This document shows positions 19,084-28,000 of a stretch of 64,000 bases of DNA, in pieces (within the stretch, counting starts at the first letter, position 1; the number at the start of each line of letters is the position of its first letter). Position numbers and translations under genes: made by a program. The notes under the pieces were generated by a model that was given only the letters and a program-made list of their open reading frames with translations, ran no database searches and was not told the DNA's origin. Origin of the DNA: Alsobacter metallidurans (GTDB lineage Bacteria; Pseudomonadota; Alphaproteobacteria; Rhizobiales; Beijerinckiaceae); assembly GCF_014636935.1 (NCBI RefSeq), contig NZ_BMES01000001.1:1989782-2053781 (forward strand), written 5' to 3'.

Positions 19084-19469
19084 CTTGCTGTGGGCCTCAT
19101 CAACGCCAATTCGCTAAAAGTTGTACATTCAGACATTTACCCTCGTTTTTGCAGTGCGTCAAACCGGGCTGGCCGATTCGGCCGAGACTTGACGGTTCCG
19201 GACCCGTGCAGCCGGGGCGTCGTCAAGGAAGCGGCCTTCCAAGCGCATGCCGCGGGCGGAGCGCCTTGGCGGTGTTTTTCGAGACCGCCCAACGCTAGCG
19301 TCGCGCGCAAGCTTCGTTTCGCGAGTGGTTCAAAATGTGACCGATACGCAACAACAATGCGTCTAAATCAAACGCTTTTGTCGATAATTTAACTGAAATA
19401 CTTGGCATCTCTGTTGCAGACGTATCTTATCGATCTGTGTGGCGGACTGTTAAGCGATTAAGGATGATG
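19084..19469. promoter_or_regulatory. Divergent intergenic region between rfbC and a PEP-CTERM-like gene
   Basis: 386 bases between divergently transcribed genes. The 19330-19440 stretch is markedly AT-richer than its surroundings. A loose plus-strand promoter-like pair (TTGGCA near 19402 and TATCTT near 19423, about 15 bases apart) lies upstream of the 19470 gene. It must also hold the rfbC promoter, but no element can be assigned reliably. Confidence 0.4.
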
Positions 19470-20237
19470 ATGCGGCTCCTCGCTTCAATTGCGGTTATTT
19501 CGGCGACAATCTCAATGAGCGGCGCGGGCGCCCTGGGGGCCGAGTGCCGTTCGGCCTTTGGCCAGGCTGGCGCAGCGGCTCTGGACGCCTTCTCGACGAG
19601 CCCGACAGGAATTTTGACGAGCAATCCGCAAGGCGGCGGCTTGTTGGTGAAGCAGGTGCGCGATCTCCTGCTCGCCAACACGGATCTCGCACAGTCCATG
19701 TTGGCCTTGGCTGCGACCGCCAACCCGGACCAACGCTCGTCGATCGGCGCCGCCATGGGGCAGGTGACATTGGCCTGCGCCAAGGCCCAGCCGGAGGTTG
19801 CGCAGCGTCTCCAGGAAGTCGTCCTCGCCGTCGCGAACCCGGATGTGCTGAGCGCCTTCCGACAGGCGACCGGCGACGTCTCGACGGCGGCGGTGGGTGT
19901 CGCGGCATCCTCCGCACCCGCATCGAGCCCGCTTGGCGGCGCCAACGCTTCACTTGTCGGCGGTGGCGTCGGCGAGGCTGGCTCGAATGGCGCCAAGCAG
20001 GGGGGCGGCATCGCTAGTCTCGCCATTTCCGGCGCTCGCTTCGCCCAGGCGGCCCAGCGCTCCTTTGTGTCCAGCGCGAACAGCGTCGTCTCGAGTTCCC
20101 GGCCGCCCGTCGTAACGGTGCCAACCCCCGAGGCGGGAACCGGTTTGTCCGGCTTGGCCGTCGCGGGCGCTCTGGCGGCCTGGTGGCGTCTGCGCCGTCG
20201 TAAGCCGGCTGAACCCGGCCGGGCGTCCAAGACTTAG
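19470..20237 (+). CDS. Exported protein with PEP-CTERM-like C-terminal sorting signal
   Basis: 255 residues from the third of three consecutive ATGs (19464, 19467, 19470). The last is preferred because AAGG then sits about 6 bases upstream. The protein has an N-terminal signal peptide (MRLLASIAVISATI through GALGA), two cysteines (ECRS and LACAK), an alanine-rich helical body and a low-complexity Ala/Ser/Gly region. The tail has the layout of PEP-CTERM/exosortase substrates: a short PTPEAGTGL motif, a hydrophobic helix (AVAGALAAWW) and a basic RLRRRK cluster. PEP-CTERM proteins are associated with EPS loci, which fits the neighbours. No exosortase gene is in the window, so processing is unproven. 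Confidence 0.7.
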   Translation: MRLLASIAVISATISMSGAGALGAECRSAFGQAGAAALDAFSTSPTGILTSNPQGGGLLVKQVRDLLLANTDLAQSMLALAATANPDQRSSIGAAMGQVTLACAKAQPEVAQRLQEVVLAVANPDVLSAFRQATGDVSTAAVGVAASSAPASSPLGGANASLVGGGVGEAGSNGAKQGGGIASLAISGARFAQAAQRSFVSSANSVVSSSRPPVVTVPTPEAGTGLSGLAVAGALAAWWRLRRRKPAEPGRASKT

Positions 20238-20258
20238 CCGTCCACGGATTCCGTCTGC

Positions 20259-20284
20259 GACCGGGCGGCGACCATTGCCCGGTC
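20259..20284. terminator. Hairpin between convergent genes
   Basis: An 8-bp perfect inverted repeat (GACCGGGC at 20259-20266, GCCCGGTC at 20277-20284, 10-base loop) lies between the stops of the convergent genes ending at 20237 and 20376. There is no T-run. It is a possible bidirectional terminator. Confidence 0.35.
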
Positions 20285-20375
20285 AATCACGTGATGAAAG
20301 CTGCGCGGGCGCTGCCTTGTGTGCCGACGACGTCGCTGCAGGGCCCCGACGCTGTTTGAGTGATTGGGCGCGCGC

Positions 20376-22649
20376 CTAAATCAGGAGCAGGTCCGCGCTG
20401 AAGTTGGCCGCGTGAAGCGTGGGGTGATCGTCGTTCACGCCCCTGATCGTCGCCACGACCTCCGCTTCGGCGTGGCCGCCGTGCTGGTCATGAACCCCAA
20501 CAGTCATGTGAATCGTGAGCGTCTCGCGCAGATCAAGGAACCGGACAGCGGAATCCGCCAGGTTGAGCGACCACTGTCCGCTGCCCTCGTTGCCGTGGGC
20601 TGCGCCCTTGAACTGGATGGCGTTCTCGAACTGAGCGATTTGCGCCTTCGTGAGATGGTTGGTCAGGTCTTGCCCAGCCGCGCCGGTGAAATGGACGCTC
20701 TTGTCGATCAAGGACGTGGTGAGCGTGTCCTTGCGGTCCACGTCGTTGAACGCAAGCGCGCCTTGTTTGCGGATGGTGGTCGACTGGCCCTCATAGGCGT
20801 TCGCCGTCATTGCACCCCGGATGTTTGGAGCATCTTCGGAGCCTGCCAGCGACACGACGACGGCCTTGCTGGTCCACTTGCCGTCATCGTCAGCGATCTT
20901 GACGTTGAAAGTTTGCTTCACCACCTCGCCAGCCGAGAGCGTGTCCAGCGCGCGCTCGGTCGCCGCGTAGGTCCACTGCACCGCGCCGGCCTTGGAGCCA
21001 GATGCTTGGGTTTGGACCGATGCGTTCAGTCCACCGACATAGCTGGGTCCCGCGTTAGTGACCGAGACGTGGTGCGCGTCGCCGATATCCAAATCCGAGA
21101 AATTGAAAACGCCGGTCTTGTGGGCGTAGCTCGTTTTGCCGGAATTTGCGGCCGTTTCGGCCAGGGCGGTCGCGACCACGCCTGCCGCGACGGTAGGCGC
21201 ATGGGCGTCGTCGGCCGTTGGCGCGGGTTTCGTGGGAGGCGCGGGGATTACCGGAGGGGTCGGCGCGGGTGACGCGCTGACGGCCGTGTTGTGGCTTAGA
21301 ATGAAGTCCGAGAGCGACAGCGCGACCGCGCCCTTCAGGTCGATCGAGAAGTCCGCGGTGAGGTCGCCGTTGCGGTCGAGCTGAACCACCGTAGTCCCGT
21401 TCGTGGTCGACGCCCGCAACTGCCAGGCGGCGCCAGTGAAGCCCTTTGAGCCTACCCACGTCCAGTCCGAAACCTTCACGCCCGTTCCCGCAAGCGCGGC
21501 GAGGTCCAGCCGGTCCTGCCCGTGCACGAAATCCGAAACAAAGTCGCGGCCATCGTTCCAGGACGAGATCTTCACCCGGTCACGTCCCGCCCCAAGGCTG
21601 ATGTAGTCGCGATCGGCGCCGCCCTGCACGACGTCGTCGCCGGCGCCGGCCTGGATTAGGTTTGAGCCTCCTCCGCCGAGGATGCGGTCTGCGATGCCTG
21701 TCCCGTTCAGCGTCTGCCCGGCCGTGGTGGCCCACAAATTGTTCAGGAGCGACGAAGCCGGATCGGCCGCCGCCGAGGATGCGCCCGCGTGCTGCAGCGG
21801 TCCGCTTGCATAATGATTGCCGGCGTAGACCAGGTCCGCAGGGCGATCCTGCGAGTACAGGTTACCGAAGCTGCCAAAGTCCACAACGTTGTCATAGACC
21901 TTGACCTTCGTGACGGAGCCGATCTGGGCCGCCGTATGCGTCAACGTTGCGCCGTCGGTCACCAGCACGGTGTACCCGCCGCCTAGCATGATGTTGCGCG
22001 TCACCGTCACGTTGGAGACGTCGCCACCTTCGCCGGTCACCCGCAGGGCGTTGTTGGCGCCGGACGTGCGCCAGTCGATGATGTTGTCCTGGATGACGAT
22101 GGGGCCAAGCGTCTTTGCGATGTAGATGGCGTCTGAATGGGCGGTGGAGTGATAGGCTCCCCCGGCGATGTAGTTGCCCGCGATCTTGCCGCTGACGATG
22201 CTCAACCCGTCCTCTGGCGCATTCAGGAACGCGCAGTTGGTGATTGTCGTGTTAAGCCCGCGCGAGCTGACGAAATCGGTGTAGGCGCGGTTGAGCTTCA
22301 GCCCATCGAACGTGCAGTGATCGACGGTGAGGTTGTCCGACCCTGGAAATGCGTTGATCCCGTAGGCGCCTACGCGCGCATCGAAATAGCAGTTCTTGAA
22401 CACGACGTTGTCGGCTTGAACGTTGAGCTGAACGCCGGAGAAATTGACGCCGTCGAATACGGCCCCGTTTTTTGTGATCGCCAGCGTGTTGATGCCCTTC
22501 GCGTAGTAAACGCCGTCGGCGGCATCAAGAGCCTTGAAAGACTTCATCGCGTTCGGCGCGGTGGTCGCGCCCACATTTCCGGTGACGGCGGGCAGGGATG
22601 ACATGCCATTGTTGTTCGCGATTGAAGTCAGTTCGGCAGTAGCTTTCAT
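20376..22649 (-). CDS. Secreted beta-helix / RTX / VCBS-repeat protein, paralogue 3
   Basis: 757 residues. ATG 22649 is chosen over an ATG seven codons upstream because GGGGGA lies about 9 bases before it and because it matches the start of the paralogue at 5670. Domains: right-handed parallel beta-helix (residues about 40-290) with the AHSDAIYI and DWR motifs shared with its paralogues, RTX repeats (GGGGSNLIQAGAGDDVV region, about 310-365), a VQLDRNGD tail, a proline-rich linker and two VCBS repeats. The C-terminus is FSADLLLI, like a type I secretion tail. It is shorter than the others because it has fewer VCBS units. Likely an extracellular polysaccharide-binding or -modifying protein. Confidence 0.88.
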   Translation of the reverse strand: MKATAELTSIANNNGMSSLPAVTGNVGATTAPNAMKSFKALDAADGVYYAKGINTLAITKNGAVFDGVNFSGVQLNVQADNVVFKNCYFDARVGAYGINAFPGSDNLTVDHCTFDGLKLNRAYTDFVSSRGLNTTITNCAFLNAPEDGLSIVSGKIAGNYIAGGAYHSTAHSDAIYIAKTLGPIVIQDNIIDWRTSGANNALRVTGEGGDVSNVTVTRNIMLGGGYTVLVTDGATLTHTAAQIGSVTKVKVYDNVVDFGSFGNLYSQDRPADLVYAGNHYASGPLQHAGASSAAADPASSLLNNLWATTAGQTLNGTGIADRILGGGGSNLIQAGAGDDVVQGGADRDYISLGAGRDRVKISSWNDGRDFVSDFVHGQDRLDLAALAGTGVKVSDWTWVGSKGFTGAAWQLRASTTNGTTVVQLDRNGDLTADFSIDLKGAVALSLSDFILSHNTAVSASPAPTPPVIPAPPTKPAPTADDAHAPTVAAGVVATALAETAANSGKTSYAHKTGVFNFSDLDIGDAHHVSVTNAGPSYVGGLNASVQTQASGSKAGAVQWTYAATERALDTLSAGEVVKQTFNVKIADDDGKWTSKAVVVSLAGSEDAPNIRGAMTANAYEGQSTTIRKQGALAFNDVDRKDTLTTSLIDKSVHFTGAAGQDLTNHLTKAQIAQFENAIQFKGAAHGNEGSGQWSLNLADSAVRFLDLRETLTIHMTVGVHDQHGGHAEAEVVATIRGVNDDHPTLHAANFSADLLLI

Positions 22650-23113
22650 TACAACGTTTCCCCCATCCAAATTCAGCAGGCATAGATCAGATACATTCGC
22701 GATCGTTGGTGATTCGCTTCATGGTCGTATGGCTATGGTTAACAGAGTATGTGGTCAAATTGCGGTGACTAAGCTTGCGCAAATCTCGGGCGATCTAATC
22801 ATCGGGGGAGGATATACAAGGATGCGCCAAGCTATTGTTCCGACAGCGCTAATGTGTCTGGAGAGAAGCGGGTATACGTAGAAACCCAGATCTGTCGAAA
22901 GAGGCGTTCCGTCGAACGCGATTAGACATCGATCAACCATCTCGGTGAGCCCGAGCATCGACCTCAATGGCGTGTTTCAGGGCAAGGATCTTCGTTCAAC
23001 GAGGTGGGCTGCATACCTATCGGCCGGCGCAATGCGACAGTCCGCAAGGAGCGCAGCCCCGGCCCCGCAACGCCGAGGCCGCTCGTCGCCTGACGGTGCA
23101 GGCGCGTAGCGCG
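22650..23113. promoter_or_regulatory. Intergenic region upstream of beta-helix paralogue 3
   Basis: 464 bases between the start of the 22649 gene and the end of the dprE2-like gene, both on the minus strand. It should hold the promoter of the beta-helix gene and the end of the DPA operon. On the plus strand a 19-codon ORF (22822-22881) follows a strong GGGGGAGG sequence at 22804-22811. No larger gene was recognised. Confidence 0.4.
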
Positions 23114-23851
23114 TTACAGGCTCAGGCGTTTGAACAGACGCTCTGGAATGCTCCGGATGATCCACATTATCAAACGCCAGACCGAGCGCACGTAGACGAC
23201 GTCACTGCCTTTCGTCACGGCGCGCCAGGTTGCGTCCGCGACTTCCTGCGGAGCCGCCGTGAGGGCAGGTGGCAGCTTCATGCCTGCTGTCATCCGGGTC
23301 GCCACGAAACCGGGCTTTATCGTCACGACTTGGATATTCTGGGCGGCCAGGCGGTTTCGCAGTCCGGACAGGAAAGCCGTGAATCCCGCCTTTGCGGAGC
23401 CATAGACAAAGTTGGAGCGGCGGCCGCGGTCCCCGGCCACGGAGCTGATCCCCACAATGGCGCCGGACCCGCGCGCCTCCATGCGCCGCGCCACTTCCAG
23501 CAGGTAGCAGGCCGGCCCCGTATAGTTGGTGGCCATCACGCGCATCGCCGCGTCCTGGTCGACCTCGTTGACCGCCTGGTCCCCCAGTAGTCCCGCCACC
23601 ATCACCACCACGTCCGGCAATTCAGGCAAGCTGTCGAAGAATCGCGTCGCGCCGCCGTCGATCACGTCGAACTCGATCGCACTGGCCGCCACTTGATAGC
23701 GCGCCGAGATATCGGCGACATCGACGTTAAGGTCAGCGGCCCGGCGCGCCGCCAGCACGATTGGCCGCCCATGGCCCGCAAATGTGTGCGCGATCGCGCG
23801 ACCGATATCGGATCGCGCGCCGAGGATGAGAACGGATTGATTGGTCACCAT
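23114..23851 (-). CDS. dprE2: SDR reductase, DprE2-like (decaprenylphosphoryl-2-keto-ribose reductase)
   Basis: 245 residues. The ATG at 23851 shares one base with the stop of the preceding gene (TGATG), so translation is probably coupled. Classical SDR: an NADH/NADPH-binding GARSDIGRA loop, VAGLLGD, ISSVAGDRG with the catalytic serine and YGSAKAG with Tyr and Lys. The C-terminus is hydrophobic and basic (WRLIMWIIRSIPERLF), as in membrane-associated DprE2. In mycobacteria DprE2 reduces the keto intermediate made by DprE1 to decaprenylphosphoryl-D-arabinose. The adjacency to DprE1 and a UbiA-type enzyme supports the same role here; SDR sequence alone would not. Confidence 0.85.
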   Translation of the reverse strand: MVTNQSVLILGARSDIGRAIAHTFAGHGRPIVLAARRAADLNVDVADISARYQVAASAIEFDVIDGGATRFFDSLPELPDVVVMVAGLLGDQAVNEVDQDAAMRVMATNYTGPACYLLEVARRMEARGSGAIVGISSVAGDRGRRSNFVYGSAKAGFTAFLSGLRNRLAAQNIQVVTIKPGFVATRMTAGMKLPPALTAAPQEVADATWRAVTKGSDVVYVRSVWRLIMWIIRSIPERLFKRLSL

Positions 23852-25212
23852 CAAAGCCCCAGGCGATCGGAAAGCGCCGACCGAAACCGCGTCGTGAAGC
23901 CATACTGCTCGCGCACCGCGCGGAACCGGTCGAGCCTCGGATAGCTCGCCTCCAACATGGCGCGGCGCATGCGTGCATCCTTGGTGAGATAGAGGCGCCC
24001 ACCTGCCTCCAGCGTGATGTCGTCGAGCCTGTCCAGCAGGCCGAAGGTCCGATCCGTCGCCGGAAAGTCCAACGCGAGGGTGTAGCCCTCAAGGGGAAAA
24101 GACAGGAGACCAAACGATTCGCGGCCAAGCCGTTTGAGGACTGCCAGGAATGATGGGTCTCCAGCCCTGGCGATCTCTGTCAGCAGCGCCGCAAGGCCGT
24201 CCCGGCTCGTCGCCAGCGGCAACACGCATTGGTATTGAACGAAGCCGCGTTGGCCGTAGATCCTGTTCCAGTCCTGGATGGCGTCCAGCGGGTAGAAGTA
24301 CGGCTCGAGATCGACCAGCCTCCGGCCGGGAGCCTGCCGCTTGTAGTAGAGCTTGTTGAATGCCGACACCGACGCACGGTTCAGTGCGAAGCCAGGAAAG
24401 TCGAGCGGAATACGTCTCTTATTCGGAGTCCGTCTGCTGAAGGGCGCGCTGCGAGCGTCCGAGTCGAAATCATCGGGGCTGGCGTGATCGCCGAAAATAA
24501 CGGCGGAGCGCCCGAGTTCCGCCCCCGTCGCAAGGCAGTCGATCCAGGCCACCGAGTAGGTTCGCTCCGAGCCGGCCTCGAACAGGTCCATGGCGGCTGC
24601 GAGGTTCGGAGCGCGCTGCGTCTCCTGCATGATCCTTGCGCTGCGCACGGGGATCATCCGGAAGGTCGCCTCCAGGATGACGCCGGTCAGGCCCATGCCG
24701 CCGCAAGTTGCCTCGAAAAGGTCGACGTTCTCCGTGCGCGAGCAGGTCGCGACCGAACCGTCCCCAAGCGCCAGGCGAAAGCTGATCACGTGGTCGCCGA
24801 ACGAGCCGGCCAGGTGATGGTTCTTGCCGTGCACGTCCGACGCGATCATGCCGCCGATGGTGACGAACTTCGTGCCGGGCGTGACCGGAGGAAACCAGCC
24901 TCGCGGCGTCCACAGCCGGATGACGTCGCTGAGAAGCACGCCGGCCTCGCAGGTCATCACGCCTGACGCGGCGTCGAAGGCGGTCACATGGTCCAGCCGC
25001 CGCATGTCCAGCGTTAAGCCTGGGCCGAAACTGGCGTCGCCGTAGGAGCGAGCCGCCCCGCGCGCAATCACGGGTGTGTCGCCGGTCCGGTCCACAGACG
25101 CGTCGCGTACTGTCGACGGCTGCTCAACTGCGCCCGGAAGGCGTGGAAACCGGCCCCACCCCTGCAGAATCTTTGTTTCGCCACGATGGCGGGGATCTGT
25201 GCGCAGAGTCAA
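23851..25212 (-). CDS. dprE1: FAD-linked oxidase, DprE1-like (decaprenylphosphoryl-ribose 2'-oxidase)
   Basis: About 453 residues. No ATG fits near the start; TTG 25212 overlaps the stop of the upstream gene (TTGA) and gives a coupled start, and TTG 25242 is an alternative. FAD-binding VAO/PCMH fold with RGAARSYGDA and the nearly invariant DprE1 motif HGKNHH followed by AGSFG. C-terminal motifs LSFPLEGYTLALDFP and LYLTKDAR align with the mycobacterial active site: the lysine is kept, but the position of the benzothiazinone-reactive cysteine (Cys387 in M. tuberculosis) is alanine. It oxidises the 2'-OH of polyprenylphosphoryl-ribose, the first half of epimerisation to arabinose. Confidence 0.88.
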   Translation of the reverse strand: MTLRTDPRHRGETKILQGWGRFPRLPGAVEQPSTVRDASVDRTGDTPVIARGAARSYGDASFGPGLTLDMRRLDHVTAFDAASGVMTCEAGVLLSDVIRLWTPRGWFPPVTPGTKFVTIGGMIASDVHGKNHHLAGSFGDHVISFRLALGDGSVATCSRTENVDLFEATCGGMGLTGVILEATFRMIPVRSARIMQETQRAPNLAAAMDLFEAGSERTYSVAWIDCLATGAELGRSAVIFGDHASPDDFDSDARSAPFSRRTPNKRRIPLDFPGFALNRASVSAFNKLYYKRQAPGRRLVDLEPYFYPLDAIQDWNRIYGQRGFVQYQCVLPLATSRDGLAALLTEIARAGDPSFLAVLKRLGRESFGLLSFPLEGYTLALDFPATDRTFGLLDRLDDITLEAGGRLYLTKDARMRRAMLEASYPRLDRFRAVREQYGFTTRFRSALSDRLGL

Positions 25213-26714
25213 ATTGAGATCGCCAGAACGGCCAGGACGCAACAGCCGGTCAGAAGGCTGTTTCTATCGGTGAGCGCGAACACGACCGGGTCGTCGTGCA
25301 TCTCGTCACGGTTCGAGAGGATCAAGACACGGCTGATCCAATAGATCAACAACGGGCACACCAGCCAGAGCCGGTCTGGATGGCTGTAGAGCCCGCGCAT
25401 TTCCGGGCTGGACAGATACAAAGAGAAAACCAGCACGGACCCGTAGCCAGCGGCCGCCGCGCAGGGAAATAAAACCCGGAGATCACGCACCTGATAGCCA
25501 CGGCCAATCAGCCGTCCATGTGCTTCGCGCTTGTTGGCGGTGAGCTCGGAGCACCGTTTCACGATGGCGAGGCTCGAGAACAGGAAAAGCGAGAACATCA
25601 GCAGCCAAGGCGATTGCGCCAGTCCAAGCGCCGTCATGCCGCCGAGCACGCGAAGGGCGTAGAGACCCCCCAGCGCCACCACGTCGATCACCAGCTTCCG
25701 TTTCAGTAATAAGGAATAGCCAAGCGTGGTGATGACATACAGCAGCAAAATAAACCGGAATTTCCAGGGCAGGGCGGTCGCAAGCGCGAATGCGCCGCAT
25801 CCCAAGGCGACTGCCGCCACGATGCCGTGCATGATTGGCGTCGAGCCGGACGCGAACGGCCTGTAACGCTTGCGGGAATGGGCGCGGTCGCCGGGCAGGT
25901 CCAGCAGATCGTTGATGAGGTAGGCGCTGGAAGCCGCCATTGAAAAGCAGATGAACGCCAGCACCGACGCGAAAATGGCCGACGCCGTGAAATGATGGCC
26001 GGCGAGAAGGGCGACGAACACCAGCGAGTTCTTGGCCCACTGATGCGGCCTGAGCGCCCGCGCCATATCGGCCAGGGAGGCCGTCGGCCGCGCGATGACT
26101 TGCGCGTCCGGAAAAGCGCTCATCAGCTTCGCCTCGAAACCCCTCTTATGCGAGACCGCCAGCACGCGGCGGCTGGCCTGCCAGACGGGAAAATCGACCT
26201 TGGCATCTCCAACATAGTCGAAACCGCCTCGGCCGAATTCTGCGATTAGGCGTTCCGCCTTGGCGTCGCCTGCGAGGTTCACGGTCGATTCCGTTGCGAA
26301 TACGCCCGTCACGCCGCCGATCCTGTCCGCCAGCGCCTCGACCATCGAACGCTCCGACGCAGAGGCCAGATAGACACGCCGTCCAGCCGACTGCGCTTCC
26401 CTGATCAGGGTCAGCGTCTCGTCCCGTATCGGAATTGAGGCGACGACCGGGTCCGCGACCTTGGCGAGTTCGGTCTTCAAGCCCGATTTGCCCTGAGTTC
26501 TCAGCCAGACCGGCAGCTTCCAGATCTGGTAGGGGTAGCGGGCCACGAACTGCAGCGCGGATTCGTGAAGGATGTCGGATTTGATGAGCGTCCCATCAAC
26601 ATCCACGACCAACGGCACGTCGGCGACAGTCGCGCCAGCATTTGCGCCAAGTTGGCGGTCGTATTGTCGGTCTGTAATGCTTCCTGCCAAGCCCAACCCT
26701 CGCCGAACGTCCAT
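25209..26714 (-). CDS. HAD phosphatase-UbiA prenyltransferase fusion (polyprenyl-phosphate phosphoribosyltransferase)
   Basis: 501 residues from ATG 26714, which shares one base with the preceding stop (TGATG). Residues about 30-215 form a HAD hydrolase domain: DVDGTLIKSD nucleophile motif, SASERSMV and GDAKVDFPVW. Residues about 220-500 form a polytopic UbiA domain with the phosphate-binding signature NDLLDLPGDRAH followed by KRYRPFASG. UbiA enzymes of this type transfer phosphoribose from PRPP to polyprenyl phosphate (mycobacterial Rv3806c). The HAD half could then remove the 5'-phosphate, a step carried out by a separate protein in mycobacteria. The product would feed DprE1/DprE2, the next two genes. 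The coupling of both activities is inference. Confidence 0.88.
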   Translation of the reverse strand: MDVRRGLGLAGSITDRQYDRQLGANAGATVADVPLVVDVDGTLIKSDILHESALQFVARYPYQIWKLPVWLRTQGKSGLKTELAKVADPVVASIPIRDETLTLIREAQSAGRRVYLASASERSMVEALADRIGGVTGVFATESTVNLAGDAKAERLIAEFGRGGFDYVGDAKVDFPVWQASRRVLAVSHKRGFEAKLMSAFPDAQVIARPTASLADMARALRPHQWAKNSLVFVALLAGHHFTASAIFASVLAFICFSMAASSAYLINDLLDLPGDRAHSRKRYRPFASGSTPIMHGIVAAVALGCGAFALATALPWKFRFILLLYVITTLGYSLLLKRKLVIDVVALGGLYALRVLGGMTALGLAQSPWLLMFSLFLFSSLAIVKRCSELTANKREAHGRLIGRGYQVRDLRVLFPCAAAAGYGSVLVFSLYLSSPEMRGLYSHPDRLWLVCPLLIYWISRVLILSNRDEMHDDPVVFALTDRNSLLTGCCVLAVLAISI

Positions 26715-28000
26715 CACGTGATGCGTGTCGCCATCTCCCGACCCAGTCGAACGCTCTCGGAAATTCCGCGATCTTCCGGATAGTAAAAGCAGGTATCTGC
26801 TATCTGTAGCCCGCGGATCGGTGTGACGACCGGTGGTATTTTCTTGGCGAAGTCTGGCTCGCAGATAGGTTGAGCGTAAGATAGCCGCGCGACGTAGGTC
26901 GAAAGGATATGATTTCGCGTCAGCGCAGGATTGATTTTCTGGATTGCCGCGAACGCTTCATCCAGCAGAGCCTCATCCGTCCAGGCAAATTTCGGGTTGG
27001 ATGTCGGCATGTAGTAGGGCACGTAGACGACGGTCTCGCCGCCGACGGGCCGGAGATTGGAAAATTCGATCAATCCCGGGATGGCGCAGTCCTTGTCGGA
27101 GATGTTGACCCAGAAATGGGGCGACACCGACCGCGACAGTTTGAACACGAGGCAGCACACGCCGATGTTCTTGATGGCGTCGTAGCGTGCGCGCCAGTCG
27201 GCCGGCAGGTCGGGCGCCAGCCGCGAGACGAAGGGCGTCGGCGTTGTGCAGATGACCGCGTCGGCGTCGATGGTCTCTCCGCCGCGAAGCTGAACGCCCA
27301 CGACTTGGCCGTTTTCCTGCAAGATGCGTTCGGCGGTAGAGGCGAGGCGGATCTCGCCTCCATTCCGGCGGATAGCATCGCTCAGCGCATTGACCAGCGT
27401 CTGACTGCCGCCCTCTAGATAGCCAAGCTCCTCTTGGAAAAGCGAGCGGCGGGAGCGTCCAATTCGCTTCACGCGGGTCCAGATCCAGGCCGCCGAAATG
27501 TTGTCCGCGTATTCGTAGAACTTGAGATCGAACAACGGCTTCCAGAGCTTGTCGTACACTTCCCGTCCGCACCAGCGGGTGATCCAGGACTTCGCCGTTT
27601 CACCCTCGATAGCGTCCCAGCGTCGGCGGCGCGTCGACACGAACGCAAACAGCCCGTAACGAAGGCGCGACAAAAGGCTGATCTCGTTGAAGCGGAGCAG
27701 TGCGATGGGATCGCCCCACTTGTGGAGGCGGCCATTGATCCAGTAGCCCATCGAGGTTCCGCGCCACCGCAACGCTCCGTCGATGCCTAGCTCTTTCAAC
27801 AAGTCGAAAGTCGCTTGGTCGCTTTTGCAAATGAAATGATAGAACCTCTCGATGGACAGGCCGTCCAAATCAAAATGAGCGGCCATTCCGCCCGTTTCGG
27901 GAGCAGCCTCGATCAATATGACCTGGCGTCCACTTTGGGCGGCCTGATAGGCGGCGGCCAAGCCCATGGCGCCGGCTCCGATCACGACAATACGCGTCAA
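26714..28000 (-). CDS. FAD/NAD(P)-dependent amine-oxidase-like oxidoreductase
   Basis: 428 residues from TTG 28000, with GGAG about 10 bases upstream; an N-terminal Rossmann motif VVIGAGAMGLAAAY follows directly, so the start is well placed. FAD-binding features include the EAAPETGGMA segment and a C-terminal GLQIADTCFYYPEDRG stretch. It is similar to protoporphyrinogen-oxidase/UDP-galactopyranose-mutase-like flavoproteins that occur in polysaccharide clusters. It is first in the four-gene minus-strand operon leading to UbiA, DprE1 and DprE2. Substrate unknown; it may act on a lipid-linked sugar, or may be needed for another modification of the same glycan. Confidence 0.8.
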   Translation of the reverse strand: MTRIVVIGAGAMGLAAAYQAAQSGRQVILIEAAPETGGMAAHFDLDGLSIERFYHFICKSDQATFDLLKELGIDGALRWRGTSMGYWINGRLHKWGDPIALLRFNEISLLSRLRYGLFAFVSTRRRRWDAIEGETAKSWITRWCGREVYDKLWKPLFDLKFYEYADNISAAWIWTRVKRIGRSRRSLFQEELGYLEGGSQTLVNALSDAIRRNGGEIRLASTAERILQENGQVVGVQLRGGETIDADAVICTTPTPFVSRLAPDLPADWRARYDAIKNIGVCCLVFKLSRSVSPHFWVNISDKDCAIPGLIEFSNLRPVGGETVVYVPYYMPTSNPKFAWTDEALLDEAFAAIQKINPALTRNHILSTYVARLSYAQPICEPDFAKKIPPVVTPIRGLQIADTCFYYPEDRGISESVRLGREMATRIT

